A model generated the notes under the pieces. It worked only from the letters and a program-made list of their open reading frames with translations. It was not told where the DNA came from and did not search any database. Positions 19,388 through 27,158 of a stretch of 64,000 nt of DNA are shown here, piece after piece. The stretch comes from Marinilongibacter aquaticus (GTDB lineage Bacteria; Bacteroidota; Bacteroidia; Cytophagales; Spirosomataceae): assembly GCF_020149935.1 (NCBI RefSeq), contig NZ_CP083757.1:1881001-1945000 (forward strand), in the 5' to 3' direction. How positions within the stretch are numbered: position 1 is the stretch's first letter; every line of letters starts with the position of its first letter. The translations under genes and the position numbers were made by a program.

Positions 19388-20118
19388 GTAGTGGGCAATA
19401 AAATATGAATGGATGCACCGCGAACGGCTCCAGGCTCTGCCCAAACCGCTCCGCCCATCTTATCGAAAATTGCTTTGATTATGGAAAGGCCCATTCCAGA
19501 TCCCGGAAATTCCAATTTGCCGTTAACCCTGAAAAAAGGCCTAAAAATGTCGTCTTTCACTTCATTCGAAATCCCGATACCTTGATCCGAAAGCACCAGA
19601 TACGCATAATTCCTGGAGCTGTTCAGACCTTTCGATGCAATTACCGTAGAGAAAATGGAACGTGACTCCAGGCGAATAATGGGCTGGCCAGGCGAAAACT
19701 TCTCGGCATTGTGCAAAAGCTCCTGCATTGCGAAAGTCAGCTGCCGGCGGTCTCCGTATACGACCTGGGGCACTTCAAACCGAAAATCAGTACTTTTACT
19801 GACTATTAAAGAGTCGACCAATTCGTGGAAATATATCTTTTCCTTTTTGAAGGTCGTTGTTTTTATTCTGGACAAACGCAGCAAATCGTCAATCATGGCT
19901 TGTTGCCTTTTCGCTGCCTTCATCATTCTTTTGAAAAACTCATGCTCTTCCGCCGTAAGTTTACCTTTCAGGCTTTCCGTAAGCCTGTCGCCAAAAGTTA
20001 CGATTTTACGTGCCGGTTCTTTCAAGTCGTGAGACGCCAAATAAATGAATTCGTCGAACTCTTCCTGAAGAGCTTTTATTTGCTCGGGCAACCTGTCTTT
20101 TTCCGAAGTTTCGATCAT
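19384..20118 (-). CDS. Short cytoplasmic histidine kinase
   Basis: Histidine kinase of 244 residues without a visible sensor domain. HisKA has the phospho-acceptor in YLASHDLKEPARKIVTFG, beginning within the first 40 residues. The ATPase motifs are MQELLHNAEKFSPG (N box), SDQGIGISNEV (G1) and GSGMGLSIIKAIFDKMGG (G2). It probably phosphorylates the NtrC-type regulator encoded just upstream. The ATG at 20118 overlaps the regulator stop in TGATG; a GTG one codon earlier is an alternative. The lack of a sensor implies that it is switched by a partner, such as the neighbouring hybrid kinase. Confidence 0.9.
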   Translation of the reverse strand: MIETSEKDRLPEQIKALQEEFDEFIYLASHDLKEPARKIVTFGDRLTESLKGKLTAEEHEFFKRMMKAAKRQQAMIDDLLRLSRIKTTTFKKEKIYFHELVDSLIVSKSTDFRFEVPQVVYGDRRQLTFAMQELLHNAEKFSPGQPIIRLESRSIFSTVIASKGLNSSRNYAYLVLSDQGIGISNEVKDDIFRPFFRVNGKLEFPGSGMGLSIIKAIFDKMGGAVWAEPGAVRGASIHILLPTT

Positions 20119-21494
20119 CACATGTTCATTTTTTTCATTTTATTGTAAAGCGTTTTCCTGTCAATCTGCAAAAGCTCCGCAGCCTTGCTCTTGTTGAAGT
20201 TCACTTTTTTCAAAGCCTCAATTATCATCTGATATTCGGCCTCGTTTGCGGCATTTTTCAATTGGCCGTTCATGTTCGCCTTATGCGGGGCCTGTTCAGC
20301 ATTTTCGGCAAAGCTTAACTTTTCATGGTTTACAATCTCGAAAGGCAAAGCCGCCACTTCTATCAATTCTCCATCAGAAAGCAGAGTGGCTCTTTTCACC
20401 ACATTTTTAAGCTCGCGTAAATTGCCCGGCCAATTGTATTTCAGGAAATTCTGCTTCACTTTTTCCGAGAAACCTTTCACATTCTTTTCCAGTTCCGCGT
20501 TCGTTTCGCTCAAAAAGAAGAGAGCAAATTCGAAAATATCGTTTCCTCTGTCACGTAAAGCGGGCACATCCACACTAAACTCATTAAACCTGTGGTACAA
20601 ATCTTCACGGAAACTGCCTTCGGCAATCGCTTGCGGAAGGCGTTCATTACTCGCTACCAAAATCCGCACATCCAAATCAATCTCTTTGTTTCCGCCAATT
20701 CGTTTGAGCTTCTGCTCTTGCACCACACGCAGCAGCGACACCTGCACTTCATACGATAAATTGGCCACTTCATCCAAGAAAAGCGTTCCTCCATTGGCCA
20801 TCTCAAAATGTCCGATCTTTTGGTTTACCGCACCGGTAAAAGACCCTTTCTCGTGCCCAAAAAGCTCGCTACCGGCCAATTCCTTTGAAATGGCTCCGCA
20901 ATCCATGGCCACAAAGGGCCCATCCTTCCTTTTGCTCTTCTGATGAATTGTTTTCGCGATGGCCTCTTTACCCGAACCACTTTCACCGTAGATGATCACC
21001 GAAAAGTTGGTGGGTGCCACCAAATCGATTTGCTTCATGAGGTTTTTCGAAATCGGACTTGTACCGAAAATATATTTCGACTTTTTGCTATCGGGTTTGC
21101 TAACAGCCGCTTTCTCGTTTACGGTTTCTCCACCTTTTTGACTCAAAGCTTTTTTAATCGTAAGCAAAATTTCGTCGGGAAAAAGAGGTTTGGTCACGTA
21201 GTCGAAAGCCCCCATTTTCATGACATTGATCGCCACTTTAATATCCGAATAACCGGTAATCACGATCACTGGCAATTCGGGCATCATTTCCTTGGCTTTC
21301 TTCAGCACCTCGGTACCGTCGATATCACCAAGTTTAAAATCCGTCAGCAGCAGGTCGGGCTTAAAATCAGATACTTTTTTCAATCCAGAAATCCCCGATA
21401 AGGCGGTTTCTACCTTATAGCCGTTTTTACTCAGAAAACGGTTCATCAATAGGCAAATATCCTTATCGTCGTCGATCACCAAAACTTTGTTCAT
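20118..21494 (-). CDS. NtrC-type sigma-54-dependent response regulator
   Basis: Activates promoters read by sigma-54 RNA polymerase. The 458 residues comprise a receiver (KVLVIDDDKDICLLM; phospho-acceptor in PDLLLTDFKLGDIDG), an AAA+ domain (Walker A GESGSGKEAIAKTIH, Walker B GGTLFLDEVANLS) and a C-terminal Fis-like helix-turn-helix (VNFNKSKAAELLQIDRKTLY). The sigma-54 contact loop reads GSFTGA rather than GAFTGA, a conservative change. The gene starts 1 bp after the stop of rpoN and its stop overlaps the next kinase start, so regulator, sigma factor and kinase are made together. Its target promoters are not identified. Confidence 0.94.
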   Translation of the reverse strand: MNKVLVIDDDKDICLLMNRFLSKNGYKVETALSGISGLKKVSDFKPDLLLTDFKLGDIDGTEVLKKAKEMMPELPVIVITGYSDIKVAINVMKMGAFDYVTKPLFPDEILLTIKKALSQKGGETVNEKAAVSKPDSKKSKYIFGTSPISKNLMKQIDLVAPTNFSVIIYGESGSGKEAIAKTIHQKSKRKDGPFVAMDCGAISKELAGSELFGHEKGSFTGAVNQKIGHFEMANGGTLFLDEVANLSYEVQVSLLRVVQEQKLKRIGGNKEIDLDVRILVASNERLPQAIAEGSFREDLYHRFNEFSVDVPALRDRGNDIFEFALFFLSETNAELEKNVKGFSEKVKQNFLKYNWPGNLRELKNVVKRATLLSDGELIEVAALPFEIVNHEKLSFAENAEQAPHKANMNGQLKNAANEAEYQMIIEALKKVNFNKSKAAELLQIDRKTLYNKMKKMNM

Positions 21495-21495
21495 A

Positions 21496-22833
21496 CTATA
21501 AGGCTCTTCTATATTTTGAAGAGAGAATATTCAAACTCTCTCTGTATTTTGTTATTGTTCGTCTTGTCAATTTCACGCCGCTCTCTTCCAATCGTACTTG
21601 AATTTGAGCATCGGTCAAAGGCTCATTTTTATCTTCGTTTTCCACCAAATGGCTCACAAAATCCTGAACCTCACGGTTACTGATATACTCGCCGTTGTTT
21701 TTCTGAATGGCCTCGGAAAACAAACTTTTCATCGACACTGTACCAAAAGGTGTTTCCACGAATTTCTGACTTGTCACTCGTGAAATTGTAGAAATGTTAC
21801 GCCCAGTTATCTCGGCTACATCTTTCAAAATCATCGGTTTCAAATCGCCCAAGTTCCCAGAAAGAAAATAAGCTTCCTGCAAACGCACCACCGCCGCTAT
21901 ACATGCCGACATGGTTTTGTAACGCTCTTCCAAGGCCTCCATAAACCATTGGGCACTGTGGCTTTTCCGTGCCAGAAAAGCTTTTGTTTTCTTATCGGCT
22001 CCCTTTTCCAAGCTGTGCAAATAAGCCTCGTTGAATTGCAAGCGTCGCTTATCGCCCACCAAAATACCCGCTACAACTTCCCCGTTTCGCCACTCCACTT
22101 TGTATTCAGGAAGGATTTCTTCTTGAAACTCTGTACCTACTTCGAAGCCAAAAAACGGATAAGGCTTCAAAGAGGCAATTGCCTGCAACGCTTCCGACAA
22201 CTCCTCTTGTTCTACGTGCAGATTGTTCTGCAAACTTTCGAAATCGCGTTCTCCCAGTTCTTCAAAACACTCTGTTACAATTTGCCTCACCAAGCTTCCC
22301 AAACCAAGTTCCTCGGCCTGACAAAGAATATAATTGGGCAAACTATCCGAAGCTACACCTTTAGGCTCCAAGGCTTGAATACGGGCACGGCTTTGGGCAA
22401 TTTCCTCTTTTGTATAAAAAACGTTTCCGGCGAATGAAATTATATCCTCCAATTCTTCATCCGTACTTTTCAAAAAGCCCTTCTCATCCACCGAACCCAG
22501 AATAAACAAATCGAGTAATTCTTCCCTTTCACTCAAACTTGCAAACTTCACCTGCTCTTTCAATTCGGCCAAAAGATCGGCCGAGCAGGCCCTTTGGTTC
22601 TCCAGGGCTGTCATAGCCCCTGTACGGTCTGCATTGTTTGTGGGCAGCACCCTTTTGATATCGAAATCCCAATTTTCTTCCTCCTCTTCCAAAAGCGGAT
22701 TTTCCTCAATTTCCTGACGAATTCGCTCTTCTACTTCCAATTCGTTTAATTGCAGAAAGTTTAAGAACTGAATCTGCTGAGGATTGATCTTAAGTGTTTG
22801 CTTTTGGGTTTGAATCAGCTTTTGAACAGGCAT
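21496..22833 (-). CDS. rpoN: RNA polymerase sigma-54 factor
   Basis: Alternative sigma factor that needs an ATP-driven activator. The 445-residue protein starts with a glutamine-rich region I (MPVQKLIQTQKQTLKINPQQ), followed by acidic region II, a core-binding middle, and the C-terminal RpoN box ARRTITKYRESLNI, whose ARRT is diagnostic. Upstream of it lies a helix-turn-helix (DVAEITGRNISTISRVTSQK). The ATG at 22833 is preferred; 21 residues of a longer frame upstream look unlike the family. It is the first gene of a four-gene operon with an enhancer-binding regulator and two kinases. Having one such activator directly attached suggests a dedicated regulon, though others may exist elsewhere. 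Confidence 0.96.
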   Translation of the reverse strand: MPVQKLIQTQKQTLKINPQQIQFLNFLQLNELEVEERIRQEIEENPLLEEEEENWDFDIKRVLPTNNADRTGAMTALENQRACSADLLAELKEQVKFASLSEREELLDLFILGSVDEKGFLKSTDEELEDIISFAGNVFYTKEEIAQSRARIQALEPKGVASDSLPNYILCQAEELGLGSLVRQIVTECFEELGERDFESLQNNLHVEQEELSEALQAIASLKPYPFFGFEVGTEFQEEILPEYKVEWRNGEVVAGILVGDKRRLQFNEAYLHSLEKGADKKTKAFLARKSHSAQWFMEALEERYKTMSACIAAVVRLQEAYFLSGNLGDLKPMILKDVAEITGRNISTISRVTSQKFVETPFGTVSMKSLFSEAIQKNNGEYISNREVQDFVSHLVENEDKNEPLTDAQIQVRLEESGVKLTRRTITKYRESLNILSSKYRRAL

Positions 22834-23028
22834 AAGAGTGGTATTTTGTACAAACTCTTTCAAAATGAAGTCCAAAATGATCCACAGACAATGCAAAACT
22901 TCTGCATGCGTTTATAATGAACTCAAAACGAAACAATTAGTACCGGTAAAAAAATAAGGGAGACATTAAACAAATATAAAAATTGTAACAGGAAATCGTA
23001 GAAACTATTCCCCAAAAAGAGTAAAGCC

Positions 23029-24405
23029 ATGCACATAGACAAACGGTTGCTCAAAATCATATTCGCCACATCGCTCACATTGCTCCTGCTTCTGAGTGTA
23101 ATGGCCTATGACCGCCTTTCGAGCTTCAAAAAACATGCAAACACCATCGACAATTCAAATAAAGTACTCTTGGCGATCTCTAATCTGCGTTCGGGCTTTA
23201 ATACGACAATCGCCGACCAGAGGAGTTACCTTTTGACCAAAAACCAGACGTATTTCAATCAATTTCAAGCCGAAAAAGACTCGCTGAGGCACACCTTGCA
23301 ACTGTACAAAAAACTGACTCGCGGAAACAAAGAGCACGCTGCATATGCAAAAAAACTGCAAGAAGTGGCCGACAAACGCATACAAAGCCTTTTGGTTGAA
23401 GTGATCAACGACACCTCCACGGCCAGGTACAAATATGTACAAAACGAACTCATTGAAAAGAACGAAAATGTCAATTCCAATTTCTTCGAATTACTGAACA
23501 CAATCGACGCACACGAAAAACAATTGCTGAGCAAACGCCTGGCCATTAAAGAGTTTGAAGAGCAATTTGCTCCTTTTCTGCTTTTCGTTTTGGCCCTGAC
23601 CGCCCTCGCCATTATCACGTATTCGTTTCTGCTCCTGAATCAGGAACTCGACGACCGAGAAACAACCACATTCTTGCTGCAAGAGAATGTAGAAAACCTC
23701 AATCGATCGAACAAAGAACTTGAAGCGTACGCCTATGTCGCTTCGCACGATTTGCAAGAACCGCTGCGGAAAATCCGAATGTTTAGCGATATGCTGCTGA
23801 AAAACAAAAGTTCTTCGCTCGACGAACAGGCATTGGGGCTGCTTGAACGCATGAACACCTCGTCGGAAAGAATGACCAACCTGATCAAAGATCTACTTTC
23901 ACTCTCAAGGCTAAACGCAGAAGGCATAGAGTTTGAAACTGTAGACCTCAACAAAGTGGTAGAGGAAACCGCTCGTGAGTTTGAAGATCAGCTGTCGGAA
24001 ATAGAATTTGACGTGGGACAATTGCCCACCATCTTGGCCCACAAAGGCCAAATGTATCAGTTGTTTCAAAACCTTATTGGGAACGCCCTGAAATTTCGCA
24101 AAAAAAATAAAGATGCGTATATTCGAATACGGGCGTACGAAAAAACTCGCTATGAAGAAGATACACCCATCGAATATCACCTGATCGTGATAAAAGACAA
24201 TGGGCAGGGCTTCGACAACACATATAAAGATAAAATGTTTTCCATTTTCGGTCGTTTAGAGAAAACATCACAAATTGAAGGAACAGGTATTGGCCTTTCT
24301 ATTTGTTCACGAATAATGGAAAACCATAAGGGACAAATTGATGCGATAGGAGAGCCAAACGTAGGGGCGGAATTCCACCTACAATTTCCGAAACAAACCG
24401 TATAA
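23029..24405 (+). CDS. Membrane histidine kinase with a CHASE3-like sensor
   Basis: Sensor kinase of 458 residues. Helix one is at about 10-26 (TSLTLLLLLSVMAYDRL), a predominantly helical periplasmic domain of roughly 150 residues resembling CHASE3 follows (NKVLLAISNLRSGFNTTIAD), helix two is at about 183-205 (FLLFVLALTALAIITYSFLL), then HisKA (YVASHDLQEPLRKIRMFSD) and HATPase (NLIGNALKFRKKNK, GTGIGLSICSRIMENHKG). The stop and the start of the response regulator overlap in TAATG at 24403-24407. It is divergent from rpoN, with about 195 bp between starts. The ligand is unknown; CHASE3 is only a resemblance. Confidence 0.9.
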   Translation: MHIDKRLLKIIFATSLTLLLLLSVMAYDRLSSFKKHANTIDNSNKVLLAISNLRSGFNTTIADQRSYLLTKNQTYFNQFQAEKDSLRHTLQLYKKLTRGNKEHAAYAKKLQEVADKRIQSLLVEVINDTSTARYKYVQNELIEKNENVNSNFFELLNTIDAHEKQLLSKRLAIKEFEEQFAPFLLFVLALTALAIITYSFLLLNQELDDRETTTFLLQENVENLNRSNKELEAYAYVASHDLQEPLRKIRMFSDMLLKNKSSSLDEQALGLLERMNTSSERMTNLIKDLLSLSRLNAEGIEFETVDLNKVVEETAREFEDQLSEIEFDVGQLPTILAHKGQMYQLFQNLIGNALKFRKKNKDAYIRIRAYEKTRYEEDTPIEYHLIVIKDNGQGFDNTYKDKMFSIFGRLEKTSQIEGTGIGLSICSRIMENHKGQIDAIGEPNVGAEFHLQFPKQTV

Positions 24406-24827
24406 TGAAAAAATATTCAATTTTGATTGCCGACGATGACCCGGACGATCAATTCTTGATTCAAACAGCGTTTGAAGAGATCAACACGCATTGCTCCATT
24501 GATTTTGTACACGACGGAGAACAACTGCAAAACAAACTGAAAGACCTTTCGAAAGTGGGCAAATTGCCCCACCTTCTGCTCATGGATTTGAACATGCCCA
24601 AAATAGACGGCAGAAGCTTATTGGTTTGGCTGAAAAAGAACAAAGACTTTCGCCACATTCCGGCTCTTATTCTTTCCACATCGGGAGCCGAAGAAGAAGT
24701 GAAAAACGCCTATGCCAATGGAGCCGCAGCCTATGTGGTAAAACCTGCAGAGTACAATGCCTTGCTGGCATTCCTCGAAAACCTCACTCGTTTTTATTTC
24801 GGCTCGGCCACCCTCAGCAGCTATTAA
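24405..24827 (+). CDS. Single-domain response regulator (CheY-like, Rcp1 type)
   Basis: A 140-residue receiver with acidic pair and start YSILIADDDPDDQFLIQTAF, phospho-acceptor Asp in LLMDLNMPKIDG, Ser in LILSTSG and Lys in AYVVKPAEY. There is no output domain, so it passes on its signal by phosphotransfer or protein contact. It is co-translated with the CHASE3-like kinase (1-bp overlap). The pair faces away from the rpoN operon and could feed its phosphate to the hybrid kinase. A hairpin terminator lies just after the stop. Confidence 0.93.
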   Translation: MKKYSILIADDDPDDQFLIQTAFEEINTHCSIDFVHDGEQLQNKLKDLSKVGKLPHLLLMDLNMPKIDGRSLLVWLKKNKDFRHIPALILSTSGAEEEVKNAYANGAAAYVVKPAEYNALLAFLENLTRFYFGSATLSSY

Positions 24828-24858
24828 AAAAAAGCCCGACAAATTAGTCGGGCCCTTT
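24826..24858. terminator. Bidirectional hairpin terminator
   Basis: Stem GCCCGAC (24834-24840) and GTCGGGC (24847-24853) with loop AAATTA. A run of A residues to the left gives the U tract for leftward transcripts of the coiled-coil gene, and CCTTTCT to the right is a weaker tract for the response regulator. Confidence 0.85.
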
Positions 24859-24889
24859 CTGAAAGATACAACAAGTGTTACAAAAAAAA

Positions 24890-25825
24890 CTATCTCAATC
24901 TAAAGTCTACGGTACCGTAGTAGTTGTTTTTTGAGTATACCTTACCTTTATAAAAACCAGTTTCCAAGCCATCGGGTACGTCCACTTTGAACGAAATCAC
25001 CTGAGGAGCCTCACTGGCATCAATGTCTTTTTTGGCATGAACCTGCACAGGAATTGAACCGGTCTTGGTGTCAATGCTGATCTCTTCAGAATACCCAGGC
25101 AATGGATTAATCTGATCATCGAACAAGCTCAAATAAAGTGTTTCTTTATCTTTCAAATTCTGCTGAAGGAAATCGGGCATCAAGAAAGAAACCGTAATTG
25201 TACGGGCTTTTTTCGCCTTGCTTGTCAGTTTTCCATTTCTGGCCATCACCTCTACTCTGAAATTATCTGCCGGAGCATCGTAAATTACTTTAGCATATCT
25301 TGTTTCTAAGTCTTTGAAATCGGCTTCCAAGGCCGCGTACTTTTCTTCCCACTGAGCTACTTCATCTTTCAAATCCGCATTTTCCTTTTCAAGTTCAGGA
25401 ATCACTTTCAACTCTTCGGCCATTTGGTCTTTCACTTTGTTCAATTCGAACAGTTGATTTTGAAGGCTGTCGATTTGCTGCTCACGCAAAGCCTGCTCAG
25501 CCAACATTTTTTCGCGTTTCTTGTTGGCTACATACGAATAACTCTTTCTTTTAGCCTCTACAGCTTCCATTTCTTCCAATTTCGCTGCCGCCTCTTCCGA
25601 TTCCTTGATTTTCGCTTCCAATTCAGCAGAAAGCTGATTTACGCGATTTTCCAGACCGTCGCGTTTTTCGGCCAACTCTTGCGTTTCTACTTTATTCGCC
25701 TGAAGCTCATCTTTGGCTTCGTTCGCTTCTTGAAACTGATATGCCCCCACAATACCGGCAGCCGCAAATGCCACGCCCAACAGGATGGCTACATAATTTG
25801 TCTTTTTTACATTTGGATTTTCCAT
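24890..25825 (-). CDS. Membrane-anchored coiled-coil protein, unknown function
   Basis: A 311-residue protein of unknown function. The N-terminus MENPNVKKTNYVAILLG leads into one transmembrane helix (about 10-30, VAILLGVAFAAAGIVGAY). A long charged coiled coil follows (about 30-190, heptad-like KLEEMEAVEAKRKSY, ELEKENADLKDEVAQWEEKY), then a C-terminal beta-rich domain (FRVEVMARNGKLTSK, GFYKGKVYSKNNYYGTVDF). The chosen ATG is at 25825. The domain at the C-terminus looks exported. A protein spanning the envelope seems plausible, but this is inference. Confidence 0.7.
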   Translation of the reverse strand: MENPNVKKTNYVAILLGVAFAAAGIVGAYQFQEANEAKDELQANKVETQELAEKRDGLENRVNQLSAELEAKIKESEEAAAKLEEMEAVEAKRKSYSYVANKKREKMLAEQALREQQIDSLQNQLFELNKVKDQMAEELKVIPELEKENADLKDEVAQWEEKYAALEADFKDLETRYAKVIYDAPADNFRVEVMARNGKLTSKAKKARTITVSFLMPDFLQQNLKDKETLYLSLFDDQINPLPGYSEEISIDTKTGSIPVQVHAKKDIDASEAPQVISFKVDVPDGLETGFYKGKVYSKNNYYGTVDFRLR

Positions 25826-25966
25826 AGCAAATGAATTGTTTTTTTTCACAGATCCTCTAAAAATCACATTCCAAAGGCTTTAAGCTAAAAAAACGGCAAC
25901 ATTTTGGGCAAGCCGCTACCCAATTGTTCGCGATCGTGGAAAATATGTAGCAAAAGTGGGCAATCA

Positions 25967-25982
25967 TTCTACAATTGTAGAA
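25967..25982. promoter_or_regulatory. 16-bp perfect palindrome, BlaI/CopY-like operator
   Basis: TTCTACAATTGTAGAA is an exact palindrome. Its core TACAATTGTA fits the TACAnnTGTA consensus of BlaI/MecI/CopY-type repressors. It lies between the divergent starts of the coiled-coil gene and the esterase-like gene. No such regulator gene is in the window, so the binding protein is unknown. Confidence 0.55.
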
Positions 25983-26006
25983 ATTTGAGGAAATATGACC
26001 ACAATC

Positions 26007-26040
26007 ATATTCCCATACCTTCTCGGGAATATTATTTTTT
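26007..26040 (+). terminator. Hairpin plus T-run in the esterase leader
   Basis: ATATTCCC (26007-26014) pairs with GGGAATAT (26025-26032) around a 10-base loop, followed by TATTTTTT. It sits just 20 bp before the esterase start, so it would end a short leader transcript or act as an attenuator. The stem is modest (8 bp, three G-C pairs). Confidence 0.5.
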
Positions 26041-26059
26041 AGCTTTTTATTATACGGTC

Positions 26060-26977
26060 ATGTCAACTATGAAACAGCTCTCCATTTATCTTCTATTTTT
26101 ATCACTTTCAGGGCTTTCTTGCCAAAGTTTTGAGCTCGCAGAACCCTTTAAATTCAGCAGCAAAGCAGAGACCTTAGCCGGCCATTTGCATGCCGACACA
26201 GTGAGTCATTACAGTACATTTTATAACCTGAAATACGGAAAAGAGCCCAATCAAGTATACGATTTGTACCTCCCGGCTAGGCAAGACAACCGGAAAGATA
26301 TGCAATCGGTGTCCCTTATTTTGGTACACGGTGGCGGCTGGGCCTTACTCGACAAATCTTTCCTGAACCCATATGTGGAGTCCTTTAAAAAGCAGGGTTT
26401 AAATGTGACCATTTTTAACATAAACCATAGACTAGCAGACAGAAACGAAATTAATTTCCCCGAAATAATGGACGATTTCCGCACCTTTTTTGCCCATCAC
26501 GATAGCCTTCGCGACAGCCTTCACCTGAACAACAAAAAGGTTCTTTGGGGTTACAGTTCTGGTGGCCATTTGGCCCTCAGCTACGCATACATGTACGGCT
26601 ATAAAAACATTGACGCCACGGTGGCCATTGTGGCCCCAACCGACTTGAGCGACCCCAAAATACATGAACACATTTACGACGACAAAGGCCGGAATTTGTG
26701 CACCTACCTGATCGGCCAAAGTTTCGAAGAAGCTCCGCACGAATTCCGTATGGCGAGCCCCATAAATTATGTCACGAAAGACACGCCTCCCACCCTTTTG
26801 ATCTATGGAGGGAGCGATTTTTTAGTAGACCAATCGCAAGGGCAACGTTTGCATGAAAAACTGACGAAAGTCAAAGTACATAACCACTTCGAACTTGTCC
26901 CAGATGCCACACACGATATGGACGGCAAAACGCACGAATTGATCGCACAAAGCGTGGAGTTTTTGAACGGCCTATAG
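26060..26977 (+). CDS. Alpha/beta hydrolase (esterase-like), exported or lipoprotein
   Basis: A carboxylesterase-like enzyme of about 305 residues. Motifs: oxyanion HGGGWALLD, nucleophile Ser in WGYSSGGHLALSY, acid Asp in LIYGGSDFLVDQS and His in DATHDMDG. The hydrophobic N-terminus LSIYLLFLSLSGLSCQSF ends in a cysteine that could be a lipid anchor, although the lipobox (GLSC) is not ideal. The likely starts are ATG at 26060 or 26069. The substrate is unknown; similar proteins remove acyl groups from sugars or small esters. Its leader carries the palindrome and hairpin listed above, suggesting regulation. Confidence 0.8.
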   Translation: MSTMKQLSIYLLFLSLSGLSCQSFELAEPFKFSSKAETLAGHLHADTVSHYSTFYNLKYGKEPNQVYDLYLPARQDNRKDMQSVSLILVHGGGWALLDKSFLNPYVESFKKQGLNVTIFNINHRLADRNEINFPEIMDDFRTFFAHHDSLRDSLHLNNKKVLWGYSSGGHLALSYAYMYGYKNIDATVAIVAPTDLSDPKIHEHIYDDKGRNLCTYLIGQSFEEAPHEFRMASPINYVTKDTPPTLLIYGGSDFLVDQSQGQRLHEKLTKVKVHNHFELVPDATHDMDGKTHELIAQSVEFLNGL

Positions 26978-27015
26978 CAAAGATCTTATAATAGTGGTTA
27001 GATTAGCTAAACAAC

Positions 27016-27050
27016 AATCCTCGTTGCCGTTGGCGATGGGGATTTTCATT
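27016..27050 (+). terminator. Rho-independent terminator of the esterase gene
   Basis: A 13-bp stem including three G-U pairs: AATCCTCGTTGCC (27016-27028) against GGCGATGGGGATT (27032-27044) with a 3-base loop, then a T-rich run. Confidence 0.75.
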
Positions 27051-27063
27051 TTCTAAGGAAAAC

Positions 27064-27091
27064 TTATCCACAAATCCGAAACTTATCTACA
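27064..27091. promoter_or_regulatory. Two tandem DnaA-box-like sites upstream of parA
   Basis: TTATCCACA at 27064-27072 is an exact DnaA box (TTATnCACA), and TTATCTACA at 27083-27091 differs at one position. Both are in the same orientation, 19 bp apart centre to centre, about two helical turns, within a longer repeat AAACTTATCnACAA. They lie between the terminator of the previous gene and the parA start. Confidence 0.65.
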
Positions 27092-27128
27092 ATCAAACCC
27101 TTAGGCCCACGATGCTTTGAAAATAGGC

Positions 27129-27136
27129 TATATTTG
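27129..27136 (+). promoter_or_regulatory. -7 element of the parAB-dnaB operon
   Basis: TATATTTG matches TAnnTTTG and would start transcription near 27143, 16 nt before the parA ATG. The -33 element is not clear. Confidence 0.5.
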
Positions 27137-27158
27137 TAATTCGCAAAAAAGCTGTGAT

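Noticed and set aside
22971..22978. CAAATATA as a minus-strand -7 element for rpoN
   Set aside because: It would give a 130-nt leader and no -33 element lies at the right distance, so support is too weak.
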